In this document: piece after piece, positions 20,264 to 28,608 of the stretch
Position numbering within the stretch: position 1 is the stretch's first letter
Layout: each line of letters opens with the position of its first letter
NCBI GenBank assembly: GCA_009885805.1
Contig: VFJZ01000029.1
Span: 1-51,145, forward strand
DNA: 51,145 nucleotides
Source: Actinomycetota bacterium
Lineage (GTDB): Bacteria; Actinomycetota; Thermoleophilia; Gaiellales; F1-60-MAGs149
Direction: 5' to 3'
The notes under the pieces: generated by a model
The model's database searches: none
What the model was told of the DNA's origin: nothing
The model's input: only the letters and a program-made list of their open reading frames with translations
Made by a program: the position numbers and the translations under genes

Positions 20264-21253
20264 CTACCGTAGCCGATCGAGTTCCTGCAGGAGACGAGCG
20301 GCCATCGCCGTCGTCGCAGACGCGTCGGCGACCTGCTGGCCGGCCGGATCGTCACGCGGCAGCGCGAGCGCGAGCCGGATGCCGGCGGCGACGGCCGCCT
20401 GGTCGGACGGATCGACGGGCACCGCTGCGGTCGACGGCAGGGACGCCGCCACCGGAACGGTGCGCGAGACGACGAGCGGCACGCCGCAGGCGACGGCTTC
20501 GAGGGCCGCCAGGCCGAATCCCTCCCGCTCGGGGACGAAGGCGACGCAGTCGGCAGCGCGCAGCAGATCGGGCATCGCCGCCGGCGCGACCGTCCCGAGC
20601 ATGGTCGCACCCGGCACGGCCGGCCCGGCTCCCGCCAGCCACAGCGTCGCACCGGCCTCGGCGGCGGCGGCGGCGAGGACGGCCGCGTTCTTGACGCCGA
20701 CCTGGACGACCAGCGGCCGCGCCGGCGCGCGGTCGAGGCCGCGGCTCGCGGCATCCCGATCGCCCGGCCGGAAGGCGTCCCGGTCAACCCCCATGTGGGA
20801 CACGAGCAGGTGCGAGGGCAGCGCGCAGACACGGCCGAGGCGCTCGGCGAGGTCGTCGGAGACGGCCACGAGCAGGGCGGCGCCGCGCAGGACCCGGGCC
20901 GTCAGCAGACGCAGCCACCACGAACGCTCGGCGTTGCGGACGTCCTGGCCGTGGGCAACGACCGCGTACGGCACGCCCGCCACCAGCGCGGCGCGCCGCG
21001 CAGCCTCGCCGCCGGGAAACAGGAAGTGCCCGAGCACGACGTCAGGGCGTTCGGCCCGCGCCGCGTCCGTCGCCGCACGCATCAGGCGACGCCATTTCAG
21101 CGGCGACCGCAGCCCGCCCGGCCCGGGCGGAATCGACGCGACGGTGACATCCGCGCCGAGCGCGACGAGCGCATCGCGCTGACGCTGGACGAAGATGCCG
21201 AGCGACGGCGACGCTGGCGACGGCCACATCTGGGTCACGAGGAGGATGCGCAA
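20264..21253 (-). CDS. GT-B fold glycosyltransferase (family 4-like)
   Basis: 329 residues. N-terminal Rossmann domain starts LRILLVTQMWPSPASPSLGI with FVQRQRDAL, the usual acceptor-domain opening; VVLGHFLFPGGEAARRAALV and YAVVAHGQDVRN follow. The C-terminal donor domain has LLVAVSDDLAERLG, HMGVDRDAFRPGD, CVAFVPEREGFGLAALEAVA (the E-x7-E donor-binding motif) and CGVPLVVSRTVP. It probably moves a sugar from a nucleotide sugar to a lipid or surface glycan at the membrane. The start is a TTG at 21253, only one base after the 3' end of tRNA-Thr; the beta-1 strand RILLVT requires this start. There is no ribosome site, unless the processed mRNA is nearly leaderless. Confidence 0.88.
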   Translation of the reverse strand: MRILLVTQMWPSPASPSLGIFVQRQRDALVALGADVTVASIPPGPGGLRSPLKWRRLMRAATDAARAERPDVVLGHFLFPGGEAARRAALVAGVPYAVVAHGQDVRNAERSWWLRLLTARVLRGAALLVAVSDDLAERLGRVCALPSHLLVSHMGVDRDAFRPGDRDAASRGLDRAPARPLVVQVGVKNAAVLAAAAAEAGATLWLAGAGPAVPGATMLGTVAPAAMPDLLRAADCVAFVPEREGFGLAALEAVACGVPLVVSRTVPVAASLPSTAAVPVDPSDQAAVAAGIRLALALPRDDPAGQQVADASATTAMAARLLQELDRLR

Positions 21254-21254
21254 G

Positions 21255-21327
21255 AGCCGGCGGCGGGACTCGAACCCGCGACCCCCCGCTTACAAGGCGG
21301 GCGCTCTTCCAGCTGAGCTACACCGGC
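21255..21327 (-). tRNA. tRNA-Thr (anticodon UGU)
   Basis: 73 bases without an encoded CCA. Acceptor GCCGGTG pairs with CGCCGGC (one G-U), D arm GCTC/GAGC, anticodon stem CCCGC/GCGGG with loop CTTGTAA giving anticodon UGU (reads ACA), T arm GCGGG-TTCGAGT-CCCGC. The discriminator base is U. It is immediately upstream of the glycosyltransferase on the same strand. Confidence 0.95.
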
Positions 21328-21367
21328 GTGATCGCATACTACGCCCGCCGGTGTACGCTGGCCGCGT

Positions 21368-21857
21368 TCAGCCCTTGGTCGTGGTCACGCCCCAGATGGC
21401 GGAACTCTCGACGCCTGGCGCCTGCCAGCCGACGCCCGTTCCGACCACGTCGCCGGCGAGCTTCTGCGCATCGGGACCACTCACGGTCAGCACGACGGCA
21501 CCACCGGACTCGAGCAAGGTCTCGACGGTGCGGATCGTGACACCCGCTGCCTCGGCCGCCGCGGCAGATGCCTTCACATCGAACGACGGAGCGTCGAATG
21601 ACTCCGAAGCCGATGCCACGGACGCGTCGCTCTCGTCGAGGACCTTCCCGGCGGGATCGACGATCACGACCCTCGCACCGCGACGTGCTCATCGCCGTTA
21701 CCCGCGTGCTTGGCCAGCCGCCCTCCATAGGGGCGACCGGGTCGACGGCACTGGCTACCGGCGCCCCGGGAGCGGCTGTGGACGATTGGAGTTCCGCCCC
21801 TCCGCAGGCCGAGAGCACGAGTGCCGCGATCGTCATCGCTATGGCGGTACGCATCAT
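21368..21857 (-). pseudogene. Lipoprotein gene with two frameshifts
   Basis: From ATG 21857 (a second ATG at 21854; GAGGTGCTGAG upstream as ribosome site) the product begins MMRTAIAMTIAALVLSACGG, a lipoprotein signal with lipobox LSAC. The frame must shift twice to stay sensible: near 21726 (run of four C, frame then reads PYGGRLAKHAGNGDEHVAVR) and near 21673 (run of three G, frame then reads VVIVDPAGKVLDESDASVAS). Both shifts equal one missing base in a homopolymer. The rest is intact to the stop: VTIRTVETLLESGGAVVLTV and GVGWQAPGVESSAIWGVTTT. Function unknown. Sequencing errors or true decay are both possible. It follows the next exported-protein gene by 9 bases. Confidence 0.6.
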
Positions 21858-21866
21858 CTCAGCACC

Positions 21867-22381
21867 TCAGTTCCGGGTCAGGGAGAAGGGCGACGGCAGC
21901 GATCCTGTACCCCAATGACCGCCCGGGTCGAACGAGGTTGCGATGTTGATCGTGGCGTACGTGCCGTTGGAGAGCCTGACCTGCCACGGCGTCAAACCGC
22001 TCGGCCCGCACGTCATCGTGTACGCGGTCGGCGGCGACCCGTGGTACTCGCCGACCGCGAAGATACATATGGCTCGGGGTGTCGAAATTCAGATCCCACA
22101 TTTCGAGCTGTGCTCCGTTGGCAGCGATCCATGCCTGATGAACCCGATCTGCATGAGTCCTGCAGAGGACTTGACAGACGACTGGATCCGCACGGTCGCG
22201 ATGGCCGCACCATTGCTGGGGACGGACAACGAACCCTGGATGTTCGACCGCACTCCAGTTTGCGTCTCGCTGTCGCGCCGCTGCCCGCCCTGAGCGTCGG
22301 CTCCGGCGCGCGTTGCCTCGATGACGGCCGGGACCGCGGCGACGACAGACAAAGCGCGGTGAGAATCGTTCGTACGCGCAC
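21867..22381 (-). pseudogene. Exported protein gene with several frameshifts
   Basis: A GTG at 22381 opens VRVRTILTALCLS, a signal-like start; coherent sequence then continues in other frames as SVVAAVPAVIEATRAGADAQ, SLSVPSNGAAIATVRIQSSV, (shift near 22129) HQAWIAANGAQLEMWDLNFD, (shift near 22076) AVGEYHGSPPTAYTMTCGPS and TINIATSFDPGGHWGTGS to a stop at 21867. Each shift falls at or beside a short homopolymer. The joined product would be about 170 residues, apparently secreted and of unknown function. It is followed 9 bases later by the lipoprotein gene, with the same kind of damage. No intact reading frame covers this stretch on either strand. Confidence 0.5.
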
Positions 22382-22456
22382 CGGCGTGCCCCCTCCGATG
22401 GTTAGCCCACACAATTCGTTCCACGGACACGCCCCCCCCCTCTGGAAAGTCAAGAG

Positions 22457-23254
22457 GTGGCGCCGCACGCCACGGGCCGCGTGGGCTACAACCCCCACGT
22501 GTACGCCATTCGCCGCTCAGCCCGCGCGCGTCGCATCCGCGTGACGGTTGCACACGATGGACAGGTGACGGTCGTCGCGCCGCTGCGGGCGGGCGACCGG
22601 GCGATCACCCGGGCCCTGCACGAGGCCGGGCCGTGGATCGAGCGCACCCGCCTGCGTCTCGCGAGCGTCCCCCGACTCGGCCTCGACCGGCCGGGAGTCG
22701 TCTGGCAGCGCGGACGCCCACTGCACGTGATCCGCGAGGTCGGCAGCCCGCGGGCGGAGTCTGACGACGGCGTCCTGGTCCTCCGCGCGCCGGACGACGC
22801 GGCCGCGCTGCGGGCAGTGCTGCGATGGTATCGCAGCGCCTGCCTCGCAATCGTCCGGGCGCACCTCGGCGAGGTGCGAGACCGGATCGACGCCGACCCC
22901 GCGCGCATCACGGCACGCGACACCCGCACCCGCTTCGGCTCGTGCAACGCCCACGGCGCGCTGTCCTTCTCGTGGCGGCTGGTGGTCGCCCCCGACGAAC
23001 TGATCCACCACGTCGCACTGCACGAGGCCGCGCACCTCGTGCATCACGATCACTCGCAGGGGTTCTGGGATCTCCTCACCGCGCTCGACCCGACGACGCC
23101 GCTCAGACGCGCCGAGCTGCGCCGTCACGGCGGCGAGATCCTCGGCTACGACGCGTCGCTGGCGCTCTTGCCGGCCGACGCAACCCGAGCCAGCGCGGCC
23201 ATCAGATCGGCCTGCTCGCTCGGATCGATCGCGCTCGCGAGCAGCCGCACGTAA
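22457..23254 (+). CDS. YgjP-like zinc-dependent metalloprotease-fold protein
   Basis: 265 residues from a GTG at 22457 (GTG 22481 is an alternative). Conserved parts are the N-terminal VYAIRRSARARRIRVTV strand region, RTRFGSCNAHGALSFSWRL, APDELIHHVALHEAAHLVHH with the HEAAH (HExxH) zinc motif, and DHSQGFW (third ligand region). This is the YgjP/DUF45 M48-like family, sometimes associated with restriction systems or SprT-like roles; its substrate is unknown. The last ~109 bases overlap the convergent MarR gene, and the tail after LLPADATRASAA is not family-like, so the true functional protein ends close to YDASLALLPA. Confidence 0.82.
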   Translation: MAPHATGRVGYNPHVYAIRRSARARRIRVTVAHDGQVTVVAPLRAGDRAITRALHEAGPWIERTRLRLASVPRLGLDRPGVVWQRGRPLHVIREVGSPRAESDDGVLVLRAPDDAAALRAVLRWYRSACLAIVRAHLGEVRDRIDADPARITARDTRTRFGSCNAHGALSFSWRLVVAPDELIHHVALHEAAHLVHHDHSQGFWDLLTALDPTTPLRRAELRRHGGEILGYDASLALLPADATRASAAIRSACSLGSIALASSRT

Positions 23255-23598
23255 CGACGGCGCACGCGATCGGACGCCGACTCGTGTACGACCCGCCCGT
23301 CGCCGGTCAGCACGAGACGCGCACGCCGCCCGTCTCCCTCCGCGTCGTCGCGGGAGATCAGACCGAGTTCGCGTAGCTGCTTCAGCCACCCGGTGACGGT
23401 CGGCCTGGTGACGCCGAGCGCATCGGCCGCGGCGGCCGGCGACAGACCGTCGTCGTGGGCGACGACGTCGAGGAGGCCGAACACCGGCGGCGTCAACCCG
23501 AACGGTGCGAGCACGTCGCGCTCGGCCGTCGCAAACGCCCGCTGCGCGTCGGCGATCAGACGCGCGAAGGCGAGGGCGTCGTGGGGCTCGTTCGCCAT
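23146..23598 (-). CDS. MarR-family transcriptional regulator
   Basis: 150 residues with a winged helix-turn-helix: LTPPVFGLLDVVAHDDGLSP, then AAAADALGVTRPTVTGWLKQ (recognition helix region), LRELGLISRDDAEGDGRRAR (wing with D-x-R) and LVLTGDGRVV. MarR dimers usually repress nearby genes until a small ligand binds. It lies 39 bases upstream of nothing on its own strand except the sigma factor gene behind it; its 3' end overlaps the YgjP-like gene. The target cannot be told from sequence. Confidence 0.9.
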   Translation of the reverse strand: MANEPHDALAFARLIADAQRAFATAERDVLAPFGLTPPVFGLLDVVAHDDGLSPAAAADALGVTRPTVTGWLKQLRELGLISRDDAEGDGRRARLVLTGDGRVVHESASDRVRRRYVRLLASAIDPSEQADLMAALARVASAGKSASDAS

Positions 23599-23637
23599 GC
23601 CGGCTCAGCGTAGCCCGATTCGTTCGCCACGACGGGC

Positions 23638-24294
23638 TCAGCCGCGCGCATCGAGATGCGTTCCGACCTTCCGCTTCACGCGCTGCAGCGCGTTGTCGAC
23701 GGCCTTCGCGTCGCACTTGAGGCGGTCGCCGATGAAGTCGTACGACTCGCCCTCCATGAACAGCGACAGCACCTCGCCCTCGAGCTTCGAGAGGCTGGCG
23801 CCGAGCACGCCGACGAGCGCCTCGAGGCCCTCCGAGGAGATGACGCGGTTCGCCGGGTCGTGCACGGGGGACGCCGCCAGCGTGTCGCCGATCGTGCAGT
23901 CGCCCGAGTCCGGGTCCTGTCCGGCCGGCGTGTTCGAGAAGGAGATGTACCCGTTCAGGGGACCGTGCTTGAACCGCGTCGCGCCCTTGATCGCGGTGAT
24001 GATCTGACGGGTGATGCACAACTCGGCGAAGGACCGGAACGTCGTGTCCTTGTCGACGCGGTAGTCCCTGATCGCCTTGTACAGCCCGATCAGCCCTTCC
24101 TGCTGCAGGTCATCCGAGTCTCCGCCAGCGAGGAAGTAGCTCGAGGCCTTCAGGCGGACGAAGCTGTTGTAGCGCCGGATCAGCGCGTCAAGCGAGCGGC
24201 CATCGCCGTTTCGTGCCCGCAGGACGAGCACGAGGTCGTCGTTCTCGCGTTGCGGACGTCTTCCGGGCGAATGGGCGGCGCTGGCTCGAGACAA
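23638..24294 (-). CDS. sigH: SigH-like (sigma-70 family) RNA polymerase sigma factor
   Basis: 218 residues from a TTG at 24294, chosen because a GGAGG ribosome site stands 8 bases upstream; an in-frame ATG at 24396 would add residues with no family character. Region 2 is clear: ARNGDGRSLDALIRRYNSFV, SSYFLAGGDSDDLQQEGLIG, LYKAIRDYRVDKDTTFRSFA, ELCITRQIITAIKGATRFKH. Region 4 is LSKLEGEVLSLFMEGESYDF, IGDRLKCDAKAVDNALQRVK. This is the SigH type that in Bacillus controls early sporulation and competence; in non-sporulating actinobacteria its regulon is little known. It follows rlmB, as in the Firmicutes cluster, but after a 138-base AT-rich leader that may hold its own promoter. Confidence 0.93.
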   Translation of the reverse strand: MSRASAAHSPGRRPQRENDDLVLVLRARNGDGRSLDALIRRYNSFVRLKASSYFLAGGDSDDLQQEGLIGLYKAIRDYRVDKDTTFRSFAELCITRQIITAIKGATRFKHGPLNGYISFSNTPAGQDPDSGDCTIGDTLAASPVHDPANRVISSEGLEALVGVLGASLSKLEGEVLSLFMEGESYDFIGDRLKCDAKAVDNALQRVKRKVGTHLDARG

Positions 24295-24432
24295 GGGTCG
24301 ATCCTCCAGGGGGAAAGCTTCAAGCTCAATATCTACTTGAGAGTGAGGTGGGCCTGCGGATGCTGACAGATGACGAAAAGCAACGCAAGCGAACATTTGT
24401 TCCCCTGAAATTCCCCGGATCCCGTCGAGAAA

Positions 24433-25140
24433 CTACGTAGAGTTGCTGCTGGTACGACGTCGTCGTGCCTCGAACAGCAGCACGGCTGCGGCCACGGACG
24501 CGTTCAGCGAGGCGACGGGGCCGACCAGTGGGATCCGCAGCGCACCGTCGCAGGCTGCTCGAACGCGGGGCCCGACGCCTCGTCCCTCCGCCCCGATGAC
24601 GAGGATCGTGCCGTCAGCCAGGTCCACATCTGTGTAGAGGTCGCGCGCCTCGACATCGGCTGCGTAGCTCCAGAGGCCCGGCCGACCGACCGCCGCCAGC
24701 CAGGTCGCGAGGTTCGGCACGATCGCGATCGCCAGATGCTCGACCGCGCCGGCGGAGGCGCGACAGACCGCCGCCGTGACGCTCGCGGCGCGGTGTCGGG
24801 GTAGGACGAGCCCGTCGGCGCCGGCGCAGAGCGCCGAGCGGGCGATGGCACCGAGATTGTGGGGATCGGTGACGCCGTCGAGGGCGACGAGCAGCGGCCG
24901 ATCACGCGCGACGAGCGCCTCGGCGGAGACGTACGGATACGGATCGACCCGCGCGACGACGCCCTGATGCTCGTCGCTACCGGCGACGCGATCGAGTTCG
25001 CCCACCTCAACGACGCGCACGCGATCGGCGGGCAGGAAGTCGAGGCCGGCCGCACGCTCCGTAGTGAGCACCTCATGCACGCGGCGGCGACCGCGAAGTG
25101 CCTCGCAGACCGGGTTCCTGCCGTAGACGACGGTGCTCAT
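24433..25140 (-). CDS. rlmB: 23S rRNA 2'-O-methyltransferase, RlmB/SpoU type
   Basis: 235 residues. The N-terminal part YGRNPVCEALRGRRRVHEVL is the substrate-binding region; the SPOUT domain has LLVALDGVTDPHNLGAIARS (motif 1 N-x-G-x-x-x-R), ILVIGAEGRGVGP (motif 2) and RIPLVGPVASLNASVAAAVL (motif 3), forming the knotted SAM pocket. E. coli RlmB methylates G2251 of 23S rRNA. The start ATG at 25140 overlaps the cysS stop (ATGA), so the two are coupled, as in the conserved cysS-rlmB order. Confidence 0.95.
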   Translation of the reverse strand: MSTVVYGRNPVCEALRGRRRVHEVLTTERAAGLDFLPADRVRVVEVGELDRVAGSDEHQGVVARVDPYPYVSAEALVARDRPLLVALDGVTDPHNLGAIARSALCAGADGLVLPRHRAASVTAAVCRASAGAVEHLAIAIVPNLATWLAAVGRPGLWSYAADVEARDLYTDVDLADGTILVIGAEGRGVGPRVRAACDGALRIPLVGPVASLNASVAAAVLLFEARRRRTSSNST

Positions 25141-26525
25141 CGGGTCGGGACGAGCTCGAAGCCGTCCGGCGCGTCCCGCACGGCGAAGCCCCGGGCGGCG
25201 ATCTCGTCACGGAGCATGTCGGCCCGGGCGAAGTCGCGTGCCGCGCGGGCCTCCAGGCGCTGCTGCGCCAGCAGTCGGACGTCCTCAGGGGCCGCGGTCG
25301 AGTGACCGAAGCCCGCCAGCCCGAGGACCTCGAGGCGGTCGAGGAGCGAGGCACGGACGACGTCCCCGGCGCGGGCGGAGACGGCTCCAGCGGCGAGCGC
25401 CCTGTTGCCGGCTCCGGCGAGTTGGTGCAGCTCCGCGAGTGCCTGCGGGGTAGCCAGGTCGTTGTCGAGCGCCGCGTCGAACGCAGCCGCCCGGCGCCGC
25501 GCCTCGTCGGTCAGTTCGGCGTCCCCGCTGCCGTCGCCGGCCGCCGTCGCAAGCGCCCGCAGCGCCTCACGCAACCCGTCGCCGGCCGCACGGGCCTGCG
25601 CGAGGGTGTCGTCGTTGTAGTCCATCGGGCTCCGGTAGTGGGCGCGGGCGAAGAGGAGTAGCAGGGTCTCGGCGCCCCACTCGTCGAGGGCATCCGCGAG
25701 CCTCGCGACGTTGCCGACGGACTTCGACATCTTCTCACCGCTGAAGCGGAGCATCCCGTTGTGCAGCCAGGAGCTGACGAACGGCTCGCCCGTGGCCCCC
25801 TCGGACTGCGCGCGCTCGTTCTCGTGGTGTGGGAAGAGCAGGTCGAGACCGCCGCCGTGGACGTCGATCCGCTCGCCAAGATGGGCCATGGCCATCGCCG
25901 AGCACTCGATGTGCCAACCGGGACGCCCCGGCCCCCAGGGCGAATCCCACCAGGCGTCCTCATCGGGCTTGCGTGCCTTCCAGAGCGCGAAGTCGAGCGG
26001 CGAGCGTTTGCCGTCGCCAACCTCGACCCGCCCCTCCTCGAGCAGCTGATCGGGGCGCTGGCGCGACAGCGCGCCGTAGGTCGGAAAGGAAGCGACGGCG
26101 TAGTAGACGTCGCCGTCCGCCGCGTAGGCGTGGCCGGACTCGACGAGCGTCTCGATCAGGGCGATGATCGCCGGCATCGTCCCGGTGACGCGTGGCTCCA
26201 CGTCTGGCCTGCCGAGGCCGAGGCGATCGGTGTCGGCGATGTAGGCGCCGGTCATCTCCGCGGCGAAGTCCGGACTCGGAATACCGGCGGCGCGGGCGGC
26301 GGCATAGATCTTGTCGTTGACGTCGGTGACGTTGATGACGACCTTGACCGGGCGGCCCTGCCGGATCAGGTGGCGCCGCAGGGTCATCGCGACGACGAAT
26401 GGCCGGGCATTGCCGACGTGGATCCGGTCATAGACCGTCGGGCCGCACGAGTAGACGCGTAGCGGCCCGTCGCCGCCCGCCGCGCCCGTGCAACTGCTAA
26501 GGGTGTCGTGGAGCTTGAGGGTCAT
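25137..26525 (-). CDS. cysS: Cysteinyl-tRNA synthetase
   Basis: 462-residue class I synthetase that charges tRNA-Cys. Key motifs: YSCGPTVYDRIHVGNARPFV with the zinc Cys and HVGN form of HIGH; GPGRPGWHIECSAMAMAHLG with zinc-ligand Cys and His; DLLFPHHENERAQSEGATGE; and EKMSKSVGN (KMSKS loop). The start ATG at 26525 overlaps the gltX stop (ATGA); a longer open frame upstream lies in gltX and is read-through. It lies between gltX and rlmB, the order found in Firmicutes. Confidence 0.97.
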   Translation of the reverse strand: MTLKLHDTLSSCTGAAGGDGPLRVYSCGPTVYDRIHVGNARPFVVAMTLRRHLIRQGRPVKVVINVTDVNDKIYAAARAAGIPSPDFAAEMTGAYIADTDRLGLGRPDVEPRVTGTMPAIIALIETLVESGHAYAADGDVYYAVASFPTYGALSRQRPDQLLEEGRVEVGDGKRSPLDFALWKARKPDEDAWWDSPWGPGRPGWHIECSAMAMAHLGERIDVHGGGLDLLFPHHENERAQSEGATGEPFVSSWLHNGMLRFSGEKMSKSVGNVARLADALDEWGAETLLLLFARAHYRSPMDYNDDTLAQARAAGDGLREALRALATAAGDGSGDAELTDEARRRAAAFDAALDNDLATPQALAELHQLAGAGNRALAAGAVSARAGDVVRASLLDRLEVLGLAGFGHSTAAPEDVRLLAQQRLEARAARDFARADMLRDEIAARGFAVRDAPDGFELVPTR

Positions 26526-27802
26526 GCCGCGCGCCCGGTCAGAGCGTCTGATCGCTCGATGGCGGCGATCACGTAGCGGAGCGCCACACCGTGCTCCCGG
26601 CCGGTCAGGCCCACGCGCACGCCGTGGAGCAGTTCGCGGGCGGTCAGCCCCTCCTCTTCGCCGCGGCGACGCAGTTCCACGAGGACGTCGTCTGCCTCGA
26701 CCGGGGCGAGGTACGGCTCGGGCCAGCCGGCGCGGACGTCGCGGAAGAGCGCGACGGCGCGCCGCGACACCTCGTCGAGCGCCGGCGGCACCCGTGGCGC
26801 GACGAGGACTGCCTCGGCGGCGTCGGCGGCGTCGACCAGCGTCTGGCAGCCCTTCAGACCCTCGCCGAGCGCGGTCATCTGCGCCGGATGCCATGCCACT
26901 CCACGGAGCTCGAGGACCTGCCCGACGCGCCGGGCAAGTTCGAGCGAGTTGAGCCGCTTGAGGTGCTGCTGCGACAACCAGTCGAGCCGGCCGCGGTCGA
27001 ACCGGCTCTGTCCCCGCGAAAGGGAGCGCAACTCGAAGCGCTGGGCGAGCGCACCGAGGAGTGACGGCCCATCGGCGATCACGGGGCAGGAGAGCTCCGC
27101 GAGGTAGTTCAGCAGCGCCTCCGGCGGATACCCCTCGCCGCGCAACTCCGCGAGTGACGGCGCTCCCGTTCGCTTGCTCAACTTCAGTCCGTCATCGGCG
27201 ACGAGCAGCGCGGTGTGTGCATAGCGCGGCGCTGTCCAGCCAAGACTCTCGGAAAGAGCGATCTGACGAGCTGTGTTCGTCAGATGGTCCTCACCGCGGA
27301 TGACGTGACTGATCGCCATCAGATGGTCGTCGACCGCCGTTGCAAGCTGGTACGTGGCAGTCCCATCGGAGCGGACGATCACGAAATCGGTGATCGCTCC
27401 CGCCGCCACTCTGACGTCACCGCGCGCGGCGTCGTGGAGCACGATGTCGGCGCGCGGCGCGCGCAACAGAATCGCACCGTCCTCGCGGTAGGCGTGATCC
27501 GACGCCACCAGCCGCTCGGCGTGCTCGAAGTACAGAGGCATCCGTTCGGACTGGCGGTACGGGCCGTACGGGCCGCCCTCGTCCGGCCCCTCGTCGAAGC
27601 GGAGCCCGAGCCACTCGGCGTCCTGACGGATCGTGCGTTCGTGGCGACGGACGGACCGCTCCGGATCGGTGTCGTCGACTCGGAGCACGAACTCGCCGCC
27701 GGCCCGACGCGCGAAGAGAAAGTTGGCAACGGCGGTGAGCGCGCTGCCGAGGTGCAGGGCACCGGTCGGCGATGGTGCGAATCGAACGCGGACTCCGGCC
27801 AC
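26522..27802 (-). CDS. gltX: Glutamyl-tRNA synthetase
   Basis: 426-residue class I synthetase. VRFAPSPTGALHLGSALTAV contains the HIGH-type motif, LRVDDTDPERS the substrate pocket, ISHVIRGEDHLTNTARQIAL the tRNA/adenylate region and LKLSKRTGAPS the KMSKS loop. It is somewhat shorter than the usual 460-490 residues, with a trimmed anticodon-binding end. Whether it also charges tRNA-Gln (no GlnRS is seen here) cannot be told. It starts the cysS-rlmB transcript and is divergent from mutY, with about 26 bases between starts. Confidence 0.95.
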   Translation of the reverse strand: MAGVRVRFAPSPTGALHLGSALTAVANFLFARRAGGEFVLRVDDTDPERSVRRHERTIRQDAEWLGLRFDEGPDEGGPYGPYRQSERMPLYFEHAERLVASDHAYREDGAILLRAPRADIVLHDAARGDVRVAAGAITDFVIVRSDGTATYQLATAVDDHLMAISHVIRGEDHLTNTARQIALSESLGWTAPRYAHTALLVADDGLKLSKRTGAPSLAELRGEGYPPEALLNYLAELSCPVIADGPSLLGALAQRFELRSLSRGQSRFDRGRLDWLSQQHLKRLNSLELARRVGQVLELRGVAWHPAQMTALGEGLKGCQTLVDAADAAEAVLVAPRVPPALDEVSRRAVALFRDVRAGWPEPYLAPVEADDVLVELRRRGEEEGLTARELLHGVRVGLTGREHGVALRYVIAAIERSDALTGRAA

Positions 27803-27828
27803 AGCCGCAGGATACGGCCCGGTACGGT

Positions 27829-28608
27829 GTGCGCGTGCAGCCGGGAGCCGAGCACCTGACCGACCGCCTCCTCGCCTGGTACGCCGACCATGGTCGCGAT
27901 CTGCCGTGGCGCCGGACTCGAGACCCCTACGCGATCCTCGTCAGCGAGGTGATGCTCCAGCAGACGCAGGTCGCCCGCGTCGTCCCCCGCTACGTCGCTT
28001 GGCTCGAGCGCTGGCCGACGCCGGCGGCGCTGGCGGCTGCGCGGCCGGCGGCGGTGATCGCGGCGTGGAGCGGCCTTGGCTACAACTCGCGCGCCGTTCG
28101 GCTCCAGCGCGCGTGCGCCCGCATCACCGAGGGCGGCTGGCCGCAGACCATCGCCGGCCTGCAGGGTCTGCCCGGAGTCGGCCCGTACACGGCGGCGGCG
28201 GTCGCGGTGCTCGCCTTCGGACACGATCTCCTGCCGGTCGACGTCAACGTCCGCCGCGTCCTCGACCGCGCGACGGGCGGCGCGACGCTCGTGCCGGCGC
28301 CGGGACACGCCGCCGAGATCACCCAGGCGCTGTTCGACCTCGGCGCCACCGTCTGCATCGCCCGCCGGCCGCGGTGCGGCGTGTGCCCACTCGCCGACGG
28401 CTGCCCGTCACGCGGCACGACCGCGGCGCCGCTTCGCCGCCAGAGCCGCTTCGAGGGGTCGCGACGGCAGGCGCGCGGCGTTCTTCTGCGAAGAGTCACG
28501 GCCGGTCCGGTCTCGATCGGCGACGTCGACGCCGCGATCGCCGGGTCGCTTGAACGCGACGGCCTCGTGTCGATCGTCAACGGGCGGATTACACTGCCAG
28601 GGAGATGA
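27829..28608 (+). CDS. mutY: A/G-specific adenine DNA glycosylase MutY, short form
   Basis: 259 residues from GTG 27829 (GTG 27835 is equally possible; the ATG at 27772 would lie inside gltX). It removes adenine paired with 8-oxoguanine. Motifs: LPWRRTRDPYAILVSEVMLQ and QTQVARVVPRY at the catalytic Glu region; helix-hairpin-helix LQGLPGVGPYTAAAVAVLAF followed by the catalytic Asp in VDVNVRRVL; and the [4Fe-4S] ligands C-x6-C-x2-C-x5-C in CIARRPRCGVCPLADGC. The C-terminal NUDIX-like domain of E. coli MutY is replaced by ~60 residues (RRQARGVLLRRV..., GRITLPG), as in many actinobacteria. Its stop overlaps the lemA start (ATGA). Confidence 0.94.
   Translation: MRVQPGAEHLTDRLLAWYADHGRDLPWRRTRDPYAILVSEVMLQQTQVARVVPRYVAWLERWPTPAALAAARPAAVIAAWSGLGYNSRAVRLQRACARITEGGWPQTIAGLQGLPGVGPYTAAAVAVLAFGHDLLPVDVNVRRVLDRATGGATLVPAPGHAAEITQALFDLGATVCIARRPRCGVCPLADGCPSRGTTAAPLRRQSRFEGSRRQARGVLLRRVTAGPVSIGDVDAAIAGSLERDGLVSIVNGRITLPGR

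Noticed and set aside
21195-22544. 449-codon plus-strand frame over the tRNA and damaged genes
   Set aside because: Crosses a tRNA, has no domain-like sequence and is antisense to recognisable protein pieces.
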